Assembly: GCA_937776645.1 (NCBI GenBank)
Contig: CALMRI010000024.1
Coordinates: 1-64,000, forward strand
Origin: an uncultured Alphaproteobacteria bacterium
Lineage (GTDB): Bacteria > Pseudomonadota > Alphaproteobacteria > Thalassobaculales > Thalassobaculaceae
Length of the DNA: 64,000 bases
Direction of reading: 5' to 3'
The notes beneath the pieces were generated by a model that saw only the letters and a list, made by a program, of their open reading frames with translations, searched no databases and was not told the origin of the DNA. The position numbers and the translations under genes were made by a program. Positions 37,631 through 46,692 of the stretch are shown here, piece after piece (position 1 is the first letter of the stretch; the number at the start of each line of letters is the position of its first letter).

Positions 37631-39256
37631 ATGACCGGCCACCCTTTCGAGACCAATCTCGATAAGAATGCCGCCAATTATGTACCGCTCTCGCCGATTT
37701 CCTTCCTGGCGCGAACCGCGGCGGTATTCCCGACCCGCGCCTCAGTCATCCACGGCGAGCAGCTCTTCACCTGGTCACAAACCCAAGCGCGCTGCCACCG
37801 ACTGGCCTCGGCGTTGGCTAAACATGGAATCGGCAAAGGCGACACGGTCTCGGTGATGGCACCGAACGTGCCGCCATCCTTCGAAGCGACCTTCGGCGTC
37901 CCGATGACCGGCGCGGTATTGAATGCGCTTAACACCCGTCTGGATGCCGCAACCGTCGCCTTCATCCTGAACCATGGCGAGGCAAAGGTACTGATCACCG
38001 ATGCCGAGTTCGCGCCGGTGGTCAAACAGGCCTTAGCCGAACTCGGTCGCGACATCCTGGTCATCGACTATGACGACCCGACGACGCCAGGCGGCACCCG
38101 GTTGGGAGCCATCGAGTATGAAGATTTTCTGGCCACCGGAGATGCCGATTTCATACCCATTTCGCCAAAATCAGAATGGGATGCGCTGGCGCTCAACTAC
38201 ACTTCGGGGACTACTGGGAACCCCAAGGGCGTGGTCTATCATCACCGCGGCGCCTATCTGAACGCCATCGGGAACAGTCTGGTCTGGGGCATGAAAAAGC
38301 ACCCGATCTATCTGTGGACCTTGCCGATGTTCCACTGCAACGGCTGGTGCTTTCCCTGGACTATCACCATGCTCGGCGGCACCCATGTCTGTCTCCGGCG
38401 AGTTGAGGCCAAACCGATCTACGATGCCATCGCCGACCACCAAGTAAGCCATATGTGCGGTGCGCCGGTGGTCATGAATATGCTGATGAACGCGCCAGCC
38501 GAGGCGACACGAGCATGGGATCACCCGTTGGCCATGATGACCGCTGGCGCCGCTCCGCCAGCCGTGATCATCGAGGGTATGGAAGCTAAAGGCGTCGCGA
38601 TCACGCATGTCTACGGCCTAACCGAAGTTTATGGTCCGGTGACGGTTTGCGAGTGGCACGAGGAGTGGAGCGAACTGCCCGCCAGTGACCAGGCTGAACT
38701 AAAATCCCGCCAAGGGGTGCGCTATCCGGTTCTCGAAGGCCTGATGATCGCTGATCCGGAGACGATGCAGCCGGTGCCGGCCGATGGCGAGACCATGGGC
38801 GAGGTGATGATGCGCGGTAATGTCGTGATGAAGGGCTACCTGAAGAACGAAGCGGCGACCGAGGAGGCTTTCAAGGGCGGTTGGTTCCGCACGGGCGACC
38901 TCGGCGTGACGCACCCATCCGGCTATATCGAGCTGCGGGACCGCTCCAAGGACATCATCATTTCCGGCGGTGAGAACATCAGCACCATCGAGGTGGAAGG
39001 TGTGCTGTTCCGCCACCCCAGCGTCCTGGAGGCTGCGGTGGTCGCCCGGCCAGACGTGAATTGGGGCGAAACGCCGTGCGCCTTCGTGACCCTGAAGCCC
39101 GGCGCCAAGGTCAGCGAAGCCGAGCTGATCAGCTACTGCCGGGCCAATCTGGCGCATTTCAAAGCGCCGAAGACCGTGGTGTTTGGTGAGTTGCCGAAAA
39201 CCTCCACCGGCAAGGTGCAAAAATTCGCCCTCAGGGATCAGGCCAGGGCGCTTTAG
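37631..39256 (+). CDS. AMP-forming acyl-CoA synthetase (DmdB-like)
   Basis: A 541-residue ANL-family ligase that activates a carboxylic acid to its CoA thioester through an acyl-AMP. The P-loop is LNYTSGTTGNPKGVVYHHRG near residue 190. The A5 region is THVYGLTEVYGPVTVCEWHE, the hinge is GWFRTGDLGV...LRDRSKDIIISGGENIS, and the catalytic lysine motif is PKTSTGKVQKFALRDQ. Overall it is most like the medium-chain/3-methylmercaptopropionyl-CoA ligase group (DmdB) of marine alphaproteobacteria. The ATG at 37631 follows GGAGG by 7 nt. No other DMSP genes are nearby, so the substrate is open. Confidence 0.88.
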   Translation: MTGHPFETNLDKNAANYVPLSPISFLARTAAVFPTRASVIHGEQLFTWSQTQARCHRLASALAKHGIGKGDTVSVMAPNVPPSFEATFGVPMTGAVLNALNTRLDAATVAFILNHGEAKVLITDAEFAPVVKQALAELGRDILVIDYDDPTTPGGTRLGAIEYEDFLATGDADFIPISPKSEWDALALNYTSGTTGNPKGVVYHHRGAYLNAIGNSLVWGMKKHPIYLWTLPMFHCNGWCFPWTITMLGGTHVCLRRVEAKPIYDAIADHQVSHMCGAPVVMNMLMNAPAEATRAWDHPLAMMTAGAAPPAVIIEGMEAKGVAITHVYGLTEVYGPVTVCEWHEEWSELPASDQAELKSRQGVRYPVLEGLMIADPETMQPVPADGETMGEVMMRGNVVMKGYLKNEAATEEAFKGGWFRTGDLGVTHPSGYIELRDRSKDIIISGGENISTIEVEGVLFRHPSVLEAAVVARPDVNWGETPCAFVTLKPGAKVSEAELISYCRANLAHFKAPKTVVFGELPKTSTGKVQKFALRDQARAL

Positions 39257-39268
39257 AGACTGGAGCCA

Positions 39269-39886
39269 TCAATTCAACGCGGCGATGAACCCGCGGGCGT
39301 TTTCGCCGACCTCAGCCGCCGCCATCCCCGGCTTGTAAAGGGCCGAGCCGAGGCCGAAGCCGGTGGCGCCGGCGCTGAAATACGCCACCATCTTCTCCGG
39401 CGTGATCCCGCCCACCGGAAGCACCGCAATCTGTTTCGGCAGCACCGCCCGCATCGCTTTGAGAACCGGCGGCGGGCTCGCCTCGGCTGGGAACAATTTC
39501 AGGGCGTCGGCGCCCGCATGGAGCATGGCAAAAGCCTCGGTCGAGGTGGCAAAGCCGGGCACCGCAAGCAGGCCGCGCGATTTCGCCGCGCGGACCACGT
39601 CGCCACCGGCATGCGGCATAACGATCAGGCGGCCACCGGCCTGCGCCACGCCTTGCACCGAGGCTGGGTCAAGCACGGTTCCGGCGCCGATCAGCGCATC
39701 GGCGCCAAATGCCTCGGACAGTCGGCGGATGCTTTCCAGGGGTTCCGGTGAATTCAGTGGAACCTCGATGATCTTGAAGCCGGCCTCTATCAGCGCCGCA
39801 CCGATACCCTCGACTTCGTCCGGCTTTACGCCGCGCAGAATGGCGACCAACGGACAGGCATCGAGCCAAGCATTAAACGCAGTCAT
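39269..39886 (-). CDS. dgoA: 2-dehydro-3-deoxy-6-phosphogalactonate aldolase
   Basis: A 205-residue KDPG/KDPGal-type class I aldolase. It begins MTAFNAWLDACPLVAILRGV with the conserved LVAILRG strand. The catalytic Glu sits in IEVPLNSPEPLESI, GAGTVLDPASVQGVAQAGG and VMPHAGGDVV follow, and the Schiff-base Lys lies in LKLFPAEASPPPVLKAMR. PLNSP and PHAGG favour the DgoA subgroup over KDPG aldolase. The ATG overlaps the dgoK stop as TGATG, which supports KDPGal cleavage to pyruvate and glyceraldehyde-3-phosphate. Confidence 0.92.
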   Translation of the reverse strand: MTAFNAWLDACPLVAILRGVKPDEVEGIGAALIEAGFKIIEVPLNSPEPLESIRRLSEAFGADALIGAGTVLDPASVQGVAQAGGRLIVMPHAGGDVVRAAKSRGLLAVPGFATSTEAFAMLHAGADALKLFPAEASPPPVLKAMRAVLPKQIAVLPVGGITPEKMVAYFSAGATGFGLGSALYKPGMAAAEVGENARGFIAALN

Positions 39887-40827
39887 CAGGCCATTCCATC
39901 GATAAGCGCGCGGGCAAGCCGCAGATGTCCAACCGCCACTACGTCAGCCGGCAAAATGCGGCAATCGCGACCAAGATGCGTCAAGGCTATAGCATAAAGT
40001 TCAACCAGACGCCCGGCGCCTATCAAGCAAATCTCTCCGGCCGTGCCACCCTCGATTTCGGTATCGGCATTTTCGGCCCCGAGCGCAGCGTCGAGCTCGT
40101 GACCGATCATCAGGCCCGAGAGATAGGAGCCGGCGGTCCGGTCGTCGAGCTCGCCGAACAACCCCTTGGCCCGAACCCCGAATAAATGGCCGAGCAACCC
40201 ACCGGGCGCGCGGCCCCGCACCAATCCGTCGAGAAACGCTGGTTCGTCCCAAGCCTCGGCGTCGATCATTCGGCCAAGGATGGTGTGACCGCGCACCGCC
40301 TCGAATACCTCGCCGGTCATATGGGTGGAGAAGCCAAGCACCTGGCCATCCCGGACCCGCGCCCATTTGCTGTGCGTGCCCGGCAGACAAACCAAGGCTG
40401 GTGCATCGCCAATAGCCTCCTGGGCGCCGAGGATCTGTACCTCCTCGCCACGCATCACGTCGGGCGTGCCGCCGCTATCACGGTGCGAAAGTCCCGGCGC
40501 GATCCAGATCCGTCGGCCACGCGCGAGATCCACCGGCAGCAACGCCGCGGCCAAGCCGGCGATATCCGCGGGACACGCCAGATACGGTGCTTCACGCCAG
40601 CCCTGACGACTGCCGATCATGCCGGAGAGCACCACCGGAGTCCCGGCGGCCGCATCGAGCCAGTCACCGACGCTATCCTCGAAGACCGCCTCGAAGCCTC
40701 CCGCCTCGACCGCCATGATGCCGCGCGCCGTCTCGCGACGCTCCAGCACCGCGCCATCACCGCCAAGGCGATACGCCCGCAAGCTGCTGGTTCCCCAGTC
40801 GCAACCGATCGCTGCTGTCTGGTGCAT
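39886..40827 (-). CDS. dgoK: 2-dehydro-3-deoxygalactonokinase
   Basis: A 313-residue sugar kinase of the DgoK family that phosphorylates 2-keto-3-deoxygalactonate at O6. The ATP-binding start is AAIGCDWGTSSLRAYRLGGD. SGMIGSRQGWREAPYLACPA, LVCLPGTHSKWARVRDGQVL and GFSTHMTGEVFEAVRGHTIL are characteristic. It forms a two-gene unit with dgoA in the De Ley-Doudoroff route. The galactonate dehydratase and regulator are not in this window. Confidence 0.93.
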   Translation of the reverse strand: MHQTAAIGCDWGTSSLRAYRLGGDGAVLERRETARGIMAVEAGGFEAVFEDSVGDWLDAAAGTPVVLSGMIGSRQGWREAPYLACPADIAGLAAALLPVDLARGRRIWIAPGLSHRDSGGTPDVMRGEEVQILGAQEAIGDAPALVCLPGTHSKWARVRDGQVLGFSTHMTGEVFEAVRGHTILGRMIDAEAWDEPAFLDGLVRGRAPGGLLGHLFGVRAKGLFGELDDRTAGSYLSGLMIGHELDAALGAENADTEIEGGTAGEICLIGAGRLVELYAIALTHLGRDCRILPADVVAVGHLRLARALIDGMA

Positions 40828-41222
40828 CAGGGGGTGCCTAAACCAATTTCAGACCAACCCGGACAATTTGCTTGCCGGTATTTTTCCCGTTCAGCAACCG
40901 GACACGCCGACAGGGCCAGCTGATAATTCGTATTGGGAAGTGGCATGGCGGACTTTCCGAATGGTTAAGATAGGACGATCCGCAGGATGCGCGGACGCGT
41001 GTCCCGGATCAAGGTCAAGTGATCCCGTCGGAGCAGGCATTTCTTTTTAGTGTGATGGATGCCCGTGACTGCGACGTCGTGGCCTGCTCCACACAGCCCA
41101 AGGCTCCGGCCCGCTTGACACTCTGGCGCGGCGTCGCGATGCTGCCGGCTCAAAGGCGGCGAGCGTCAAATTCATGCCCCCGCTGTGCCAATAATATATG
41201 AAATCCGTGGAAGGACGACGCC
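40828..41222. other. Divergent intergenic region between dgoK and the FAH-fold genes
   Basis: No gene in 395 nt. A TTGACA at 41115-41120 could be a -35 element for the plus-strand FAH genes, though the sequence 17 nt on (GATGCT) is a weak -10. GGAAGGA at about 41210 is the ribosome site for the gene at 41223. No obvious operator palindrome is visible. Confidence 0.4.
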
Positions 41223-42068
41223 ATGAAATTGTTGCGCTATGGGCCCTTAGGGCAGGAAAAGCCGGGTATCTTGGACAGCGCCGGCGCGATCCGGGATCTT
41301 TCCGGGGTGATCGACGATGTCAATCCCTCGACCGTAGATGACGCGACGCTCGCCAAGCTGGCGGCGCTTGATCTTTCGACCCTGCCGGCGATTTCCGGCA
41401 GTCCGCGCCTGGGCGCCTGTGTTGGCAATATCGGCAAGATGGTCTGCATCGGCCTCAATTACTCCGACCACGCCGCCGAGACCGGGGCAACCCCGCCACC
41501 GGAGCCGATCATTTTCATGAAGTCCAATTCAGCGATCGTCGGACCGAATGACGATGTCCGGATCCCGCGCACCTCGGTGAAGACAGATTGGGAAATTGAG
41601 CTTGGTTTCGTCATCGGCAAAACCGCCAAATATGTTTCCGAAACCAATGCCCTCAACCATATCGCTGGCTATTGCATCGTCAATGACGTCTCCGAGCGCG
41701 CCTTCCAGGCAGAGCGGTCAGGGCAGTGGACCAAGGGCAAGAGCTGCGACACTTTCGGACCCACCGGGCCGTGGTTGGTAACTCGCGACGAAGTGCCGGA
41801 CCCGCAGAACCTGAAGATGACCCTGGATGTGAACGGCAAGCGCTATCAGGACGGCAGCACCAAAACCATGATCTTCGGTGTCGCCCACATCGTGCATTAC
41901 CTCTCGCAGTTCTTCACCCTGCATCCGGGCGACGTGATCTCCACCGGCACACCGCCAGGCGTTGGCCTGGGCGTTAAGCCGAATCCGGTGTTCCTGAAGG
42001 CCGGTGACGAAATGCACCTGGCGATCGACGGGCTCGGCGAGCAGCATCAGAAATGTGTCGCCGACTGA
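41223..42068 (+). CDS. Fumarylacetoacetate hydrolase-fold protein (281 aa)
   Basis: A member of the FAH superfamily that acts on beta-diketo or keto-deoxy acids with a divalent metal. The N-terminal domain begins MKLLRYGPLGQEKPGILDSA. The catalytic part has MVCIGLNYSDHAAETGATPP, PIIFMKSNSAIVGPNDDVRI and the metal ligands in DWEIELGFVIGK (Glu pair) and YCIVNDVSERAFQ (Asp). ISTGTPPGVGLGVKPNPVFL closes the site. The closest functional groups are ureidoglycolate lyase and 2,4-diketo-3-deoxy-L-fuconate/rhamnonate hydrolases. Proximity to dgoKA suggests a sugar-acid substrate. Confidence 0.88.
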   Translation: MKLLRYGPLGQEKPGILDSAGAIRDLSGVIDDVNPSTVDDATLAKLAALDLSTLPAISGSPRLGACVGNIGKMVCIGLNYSDHAAETGATPPPEPIIFMKSNSAIVGPNDDVRIPRTSVKTDWEIELGFVIGKTAKYVSETNALNHIAGYCIVNDVSERAFQAERSGQWTKGKSCDTFGPTGPWLVTRDEVPDPQNLKMTLDVNGKRYQDGSTKTMIFGVAHIVHYLSQFFTLHPGDVISTGTPPGVGLGVKPNPVFLKAGDEMHLAIDGLGEQHQKCVAD

Positions 42069-42100
42069 TCACCCTTACCAGCTCTCGGGGAGACACGCGC

Positions 42101-43276
42101 ATGGCGCTTGATCTTACGATCCAGGAGTGCCTGCCCGAAGATTGGCGGCAGGCGAACCTAGTCGGTCGTGTCTGGCTGCCCGAGGCGGCTGGGCCGGCCG
42201 TGGTGGTACTTCGGGGCGACACCGTGGTCGACATCACCGGAACCATAGCGACGGTCTCGGAACTGATGAACGATGCCCAGCCGCTCGACCGGGTGCTTGG
42301 CGCCGGCGGTCAGGAGATCGGCGGTGTCGCGGAGATCCTGGCCAACTCGGCCCATGACGCCCGCGACCCGGGCGTTCCCTACTTCCTGGCGCCGGTGGAC
42401 CTGCAGGCGGTCAAGGCCTGCGGGGTCACCTTCGCCGCAAGCATGCTGGAGCGGGTTATTGAGGAGCGCGCCAAGGGCGACCCAAGCGCCGCCGATGGCA
42501 TTCGAGACGAGATCCGCGACGCTGTCGGCCTCGACCTCGGCCAGATCGTGCCGGGATCGGACGAGGCGATGCAGCTCAAGGCGATGCTCGTCGAAAAGGG
42601 CATGTGGTCACAGTATCTGGAGGTTGGCATCGGCCCGGACGCCGAGGTCTTCACCAAGGCGCAACCGATGTCGGCGGTCGGCGTCGGCGCCGAAGTCGGC
42701 CTGCATTCCAAATCGGTCTGGAACAACCCGGAGCCGGAAGTCACCCTAATCGTCAACGCCAGGGGCAAGATCGTCGGCGCCACCCTGGGCAATGACGTCA
42801 ACTTGCGCGACATCGAAGGGCGCAGCGCCTTGTTGCTTGGCAAAGCCAAGGACAATAACGGTTCGGCCGCGGTTGGGCCATTCATCCGACTGTTTGATGA
42901 TCACTACACTCTGGACGATGTCCGGACGGCGGAACTTTCCCTCACGGTCGAAGGCCTGGACCAATTCACCATGCGGGGCCGCTCCTCAATGTCAAAAATC
43001 AGCCGTGATGTCGCCGATCTGGTCACCGAAACCATTGGCGCCCATCACCAATATCCGGACGGCTTCTGCCTGATGACCGGGACTCTCTTCTCACCAACCG
43101 ACGATAGGGACGCCTCGGGTCAGGGCTTTACCCACAAGGTCGGGGACGTAGTACGCATCGCCTCGCCAAGACTTGGCGGGTTGATCAATCAGGTGAACCT
43201 ATCGGAGCACATTCCGCCTTGGACGTTCGGAACCGCTGCGTTGATGCGCAATCTGGCGGCACGGGGGCTGATCTAA
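42101..43276 (+). CDS. FAH-family protein, 2-keto-3-deoxy-arabinonate dehydratase-like
   Basis: A 391-residue protein with the FAH fold in its C-terminal part and a longer N-terminal domain, as in AraD1-type dehydratases and related proteins. It starts MALDLTIQECLPEDWRQANL. The metal-site region is FTKAQPMSAVGVGAEVGLHS, NPEPEVTLIVNARGKIVGAT and LGNDVNLRDIEGRSALLLGK. The end (TFGTAALMRNLAARGLI) is characteristic. It lies 32 nt after the first FAH gene, and the pair probably forms consecutive steps of a non-phosphorylated sugar-acid pathway. The exact substrate is not readable from the sequence. Confidence 0.82.
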   Translation: MALDLTIQECLPEDWRQANLVGRVWLPEAAGPAVVVLRGDTVVDITGTIATVSELMNDAQPLDRVLGAGGQEIGGVAEILANSAHDARDPGVPYFLAPVDLQAVKACGVTFAASMLERVIEERAKGDPSAADGIRDEIRDAVGLDLGQIVPGSDEAMQLKAMLVEKGMWSQYLEVGIGPDAEVFTKAQPMSAVGVGAEVGLHSKSVWNNPEPEVTLIVNARGKIVGATLGNDVNLRDIEGRSALLLGKAKDNNGSAAVGPFIRLFDDHYTLDDVRTAELSLTVEGLDQFTMRGRSSMSKISRDVADLVTETIGAHHQYPDGFCLMTGTLFSPTDDRDASGQGFTHKVGDVVRIASPRLGGLINQVNLSEHIPPWTFGTAALMRNLAARGLI

Positions 43277-43313
43277 GAGGCCAGTCGCAGATGCCGCTTG
43301 ATCGGAAATTTTT

Positions 43314-43775
43314 CTAAGATTTCGCCGACCTCGATCCGTATGAGCGCCCCGGCGTCCCTGGATAGAGCGAGAAATGCGTGTGCACCCCGAGCCATTCAGC
43401 GTCCAGCCACTCGCGCGTCACCATGACCGAGGTCCGGCCCGGGCGATCGAAGCGGCTGCCATCCTGGTGATAGCCGATCGAGGTCCAAGTGGTGATCAGG
43501 AAGCCTATCAGGCGGTCCGGTGACACCCCAATGCGTATGCCTTCAAAGTCCCAGACAAAGTCATCGATGGTCGGCCAGACCGAGCGCCACTGGTTCTGCT
43601 CCAGCGCGTCGCGGCCCTCGACAATGTCCATATGGGTCCCAAACGAGGCGACGTTCTCGGCGAACAGCCGGCGCGCCGGCACGAAATCAACGTTCTGGAC
43701 ACAGGGTTGCCATGCCTCGAGCCAAGCCTTCACCGATGCGATGTCATCGGGATCCGGGTTCCAGTTAAAGTTCAT
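43314..43775 (-). CDS. NTF2/SnoaL-like small protein
   Basis: A 153-residue protein beginning MNFNWNPDPDDIASVKAWLE. The cone-like NTF2 fold is suggested by an N-terminal helix pair (VKAWLEAWQPCVQNVDFVPA, RRLFAENVASFGTHMDIVEG) followed by strands (DFVWDFEGIRIGVS, FLITTWTSIGYHQDGSRFDR, TSVMVTREW, WLGVHTHFSLYP). Proteins like this serve as isomerases, dehydratases or ketosteroid-type enzymes, or have no catalysis. It is convergent with the FAH pair (37 nt). No function is assigned. Confidence 0.7.
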   Translation of the reverse strand: MNFNWNPDPDDIASVKAWLEAWQPCVQNVDFVPARRLFAENVASFGTHMDIVEGRDALEQNQWRSVWPTIDDFVWDFEGIRIGVSPDRLIGFLITTWTSIGYHQDGSRFDRPGRTSVMVTREWLDAEWLGVHTHFSLYPGTPGRSYGSRSAKS

Positions 43776-43884
43776 GCGCTATCTCCTTTGTGCCGATCAT
43801 CCAAACCCAACGGTCGGCACAGAGCAAGTCGACTTTTCGCTATCCTCAACGCCGCCGCTCCGGGCGGTCCTGAGACACAGGAAG

Positions 43885-45000
43885 TCAGCTAGCGGCGATC
43901 CGCCGGATCATGTCGGCGCCGTATTTCGCGGTGACCGGCCAGTCATAGTTCCGGCGAACATGATCAGAGATCGCCTGGCCACGCCGTTTGGCCTCATCGG
44001 GATTGTCGACCAAATGGCGCATAGTTTGGCGAAATTGCTCCCAATTCGGCTCAGCCCATTCGCCCTGGTCACCGTCACGACGGATGAAGAGCGGGGCTTT
44101 GATCTTAGTCATCCCGTAGTCGAGAAAATAGGCGTGCCCGGCGGCCCATTCAAATGGTGCCGAATAATTGGTGGTCACCAGGGGAAGGCCGCAAGCCGCC
44201 GCTTCCATGTGGCACAGCCCCCAACCCTCGGTCCGACTGGCACCGAGAAAAGCGTTACAGGAACGGTATAGCTTGGCGACGTCTTGGTGCGTCGGCACCG
44301 GCGGAATGAACAGGAGACGCTCTGGATCGCGCAGCTCCAGGGCCCGGATCGCGGCCCGAAGATCGAAGCTTTTGTCAAAGGGATTGAAGCAGGACAGAAT
44401 GAACCACACGTCCTTCTCGCCGGCGAATTCATCATCGAAGGCTTTGATCATCTCACCGGTGGCCTTGCGCTCCTCGAACTTACCTACATTGATGAACTTA
44501 AACCCCGGCAGGTTAGCGATGTCCGCGATGATGGGCCCGTCTGGCCGAAAGGTAATAGCGTCGACCCCTTCGGGCATGACGTCGACCCTTTCCGGCGCTA
44601 CCCCGTTGTCGACAAGAACACCGCGCGCCCAATCCGAGGGAACCCAGATTCGGTCGACCATGGTGAGAGGTCGGATCCAGGTATCCGGCAGACGCGTACT
44701 GTCCCAGACCGTGTAGCCAATCCTCGGGCCCGGTGCTTCCTCGAGGATAAAAAATGCCGAGCCCAATGACAACCCGATGGAAACTAGGGGGCGGTCCGGG
44801 AACCGGGCGCCGAGCAACTGACGGTCGCGAAGCACGTCGGCGGCATCAAAATTAGGGGAATTTTGCACCCATTGGGTACAGGTGACGGGCAGATACTGCG
44901 ACAACCCGCCAAAAAATTCGCGCGCGTGCACATTATAGCCAATATAGCCCTGGGTATTGGTCACAGCGTGAATCACCAGGTCGCGTGCAGGATCCGTCAT
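43885..45000 (-). CDS. Glycosyltransferase family 4-like protein
   Basis: A 371-residue cytoplasmic GT-B enzyme. The N-terminal half ([20 protein letters not shown]) and acceptor-side [18 protein letters not shown] lead to the donor site. [20 protein letters not shown] starts the C-terminal domain. [20 protein letters not shown] carries the Glu-x7-Glu nucleotide-sugar motif, and [14 protein letters not shown] follows. Retaining GT4-like transferases of this kind build cell-surface glycans. It stands alone, divergent from ubiD by 114 nt, so the acceptor is unknown. Confidence 0.83.
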   Translation of the reverse strand: MTDPARDLVIHAVTNTQGYIGYNVHAREFFGGLSQYLPVTCTQWVQNSPNFDAADVLRDRQLLGARFPDRPLVSIGLSLGSAFFILEEAPGPRIGYTVWDSTRLPDTWIRPLTMVDRIWVPSDWARGVLVDNGVAPERVDVMPEGVDAITFRPDGPIIADIANLPGFKFINVGKFEERKATGEMIKAFDDEFAGEKDVWFILSCFNPFDKSFDLRAAIRALELRDPERLLFIPPVPTHQDVAKLYRSCNAFLGASRTEGWGLCHMEAAACGLPLVTTNYSAPFEWAAGHAYFLDYGMTKIKAPLFIRRDGDQGEWAEPNWEQFRQTMRHLVDNPDEAKRRGQAISDHVRRNYDWPVTAKYGADMIRRIAAS

Positions 45001-45114
45001 CCATTCTCCGCCTTGAAAAGGTCTCCACGCGAACCGGTGGCCTTTCCAGTGACCTATCCATGCTCTAAATCAAGGATAGACATAGCTTCCACGCCACCAC
45101 GCGACAAGGCCGCC

Positions 45115-46626
45115 ATGCCCTATGCTTCACTAAGAGAATTCATTCAACGCCTGGAACGGGAAAATCGCCTGGTTCGGGTAACCGAGCCGGTCTCACCTTA
45201 TCTGGAGATGACCGAAATCCAGACCCGGTTGCTAGCCGAACAGGGCCCGGCGATTCTGTTCGAGAATGTCGTGCGGGCCGATGGAAGCGCCTATGGTATG
45301 CCAGTACTAACCAATTTGTTCGGCACGGTCGAGCGGGTCGCCTGGGGCATGGATCGCCAGCCCAGCCAGCTTCGCGAGGTTGGCGAGACGCTGGCCTTTC
45401 TGCGTCAACCCGAACCGCCCGGCGGCTGGCGTGAGGCTGTAAACCTACTCCCCTTACTGAAGACCGTCATGGCGATGAAGCCGCGCACGGTCGGCTATGG
45501 CCCCTGTCAGGACGTGGTACTGATGGGTGACGACATCGATCTGTCAGTTCTGCCGGTGCAGACCTGCTGGCCCGGCGAGCCAGCGCCGCTGATCACTTGG
45601 CCGCTGGTGGTGACCCAAGGCCCAACGGGCAAACGCGAGGATGCTTTCAACCTGGGCATCTATCGTATGCAGGTCACCGGCCGCAACACCACCTTGATGC
45701 GCTGGCTAAAGCATCGCGGCGGCGCGCAACATCATGCGCGCTGGAAAGCCAGCCGGCCCGAGCCATTCCCCGCCGCCGTGGTGATAGGCGCCGATCCCGG
45801 CACGATCCTCGCCGCCGTGACCCCGGTACCGGACACGCTCAGCGAGTATCAATTCGCCGGATTGCTGCGTGGTCAACGCGTTGATCTAGTGGACTGCAAG
45901 ACCGTACCGCTTAAGGTACCAGCAGAGGCCGAGATCGTTATCGAAGGCCATGTCTCACTGGATGAATATGGCGACGAGGGGCCCTATGGAGATCACACCG
46001 GCTACTATAACGCGGTGGAGCCCTTCCCAGTGTTCAAGATCAGCGCCATCACCATGCGCCGTGATCCAATCTACCTGACCACCTTCACCGGCCGGCCGCC
46101 CGACGAGCCCTCAATCCTTGGCCAAGCGCTGAATGAGGTTTTCATCCCACTGTTGCAACAGCAGTTCCCCGAGATCACCGATTTCTGGCTGCCACCGGAG
46201 GGGTGTTCCTACCGGATCGCAGTGATCTCGATGCGCAAGGCCTACCCGGGTCACGCCAAGCGGGTGATGATGGGCGCCTGGTCCTATTTGCGCCAGTTCA
46301 TGTACACAAAATGGCTTATCGTCGTGGACGATGATATCGACGCGCGCAACTGGAAGGATGTGATGTGGGCGATCTCCACCCGCATGGACCCGGCCCGCGA
46401 CACCACAGTGATCGAGAACACGCCAATTGACTATCTCGACTTCGCCTCGCCGGAGCCAAGCCTAGGCAGCAAGATTGGCCTCGACGCCACCAACAAGTGG
46501 CCGCCCGAGACCAAGCGCGACTGGGGCACTGAAATTCGCATGGATCAGGAGACCATCGATCTGGTCAACGACAAATGGGAACGCTACGGATTGCCAGGCA
46601 GCGGACGCGGGATTTGGAAGGGCTGA
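45115..46626 (+). CDS. ubiD: UbiD family decarboxylase
   Basis: A 503-residue prenylated-flavin decarboxylase; in the ubiquinone pathway UbiD removes the carboxyl group of 3-polyprenyl-4-hydroxybenzoate. The core has [20 protein letters not shown] (with the conserved Arg), [12 protein letters not shown] and the catalytic Glu/Asp stretch [38 protein letters not shown] and [17 protein letters not shown] follow. The ATG at 45115 ([20 protein letters not shown]) is the family start. It is single and intact, with no ubiX beside it. Confidence 0.93.
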   Translation: MPYASLREFIQRLERENRLVRVTEPVSPYLEMTEIQTRLLAEQGPAILFENVVRADGSAYGMPVLTNLFGTVERVAWGMDRQPSQLREVGETLAFLRQPEPPGGWREAVNLLPLLKTVMAMKPRTVGYGPCQDVVLMGDDIDLSVLPVQTCWPGEPAPLITWPLVVTQGPTGKREDAFNLGIYRMQVTGRNTTLMRWLKHRGGAQHHARWKASRPEPFPAAVVIGADPGTILAAVTPVPDTLSEYQFAGLLRGQRVDLVDCKTVPLKVPAEAEIVIEGHVSLDEYGDEGPYGDHTGYYNAVEPFPVFKISAITMRRDPIYLTTFTGRPPDEPSILGQALNEVFIPLLQQQFPEITDFWLPPEGCSYRIAVISMRKAYPGHAKRVMMGAWSYLRQFMYTKWLIVVDDDIDARNWKDVMWAISTRMDPARDTTVIENTPIDYLDFASPEPSLGSKIGLDATNKWPPETKRDWGTEIRMDQETIDLVNDKWERYGLPGSGRGIWKG

Positions 46627-46692
46627 GGACGGCCGCTTGCGTTCGCCGGTCTAGCGGCTTATCTCAACAGGACGCCTTTAACCGGAGCTCAC

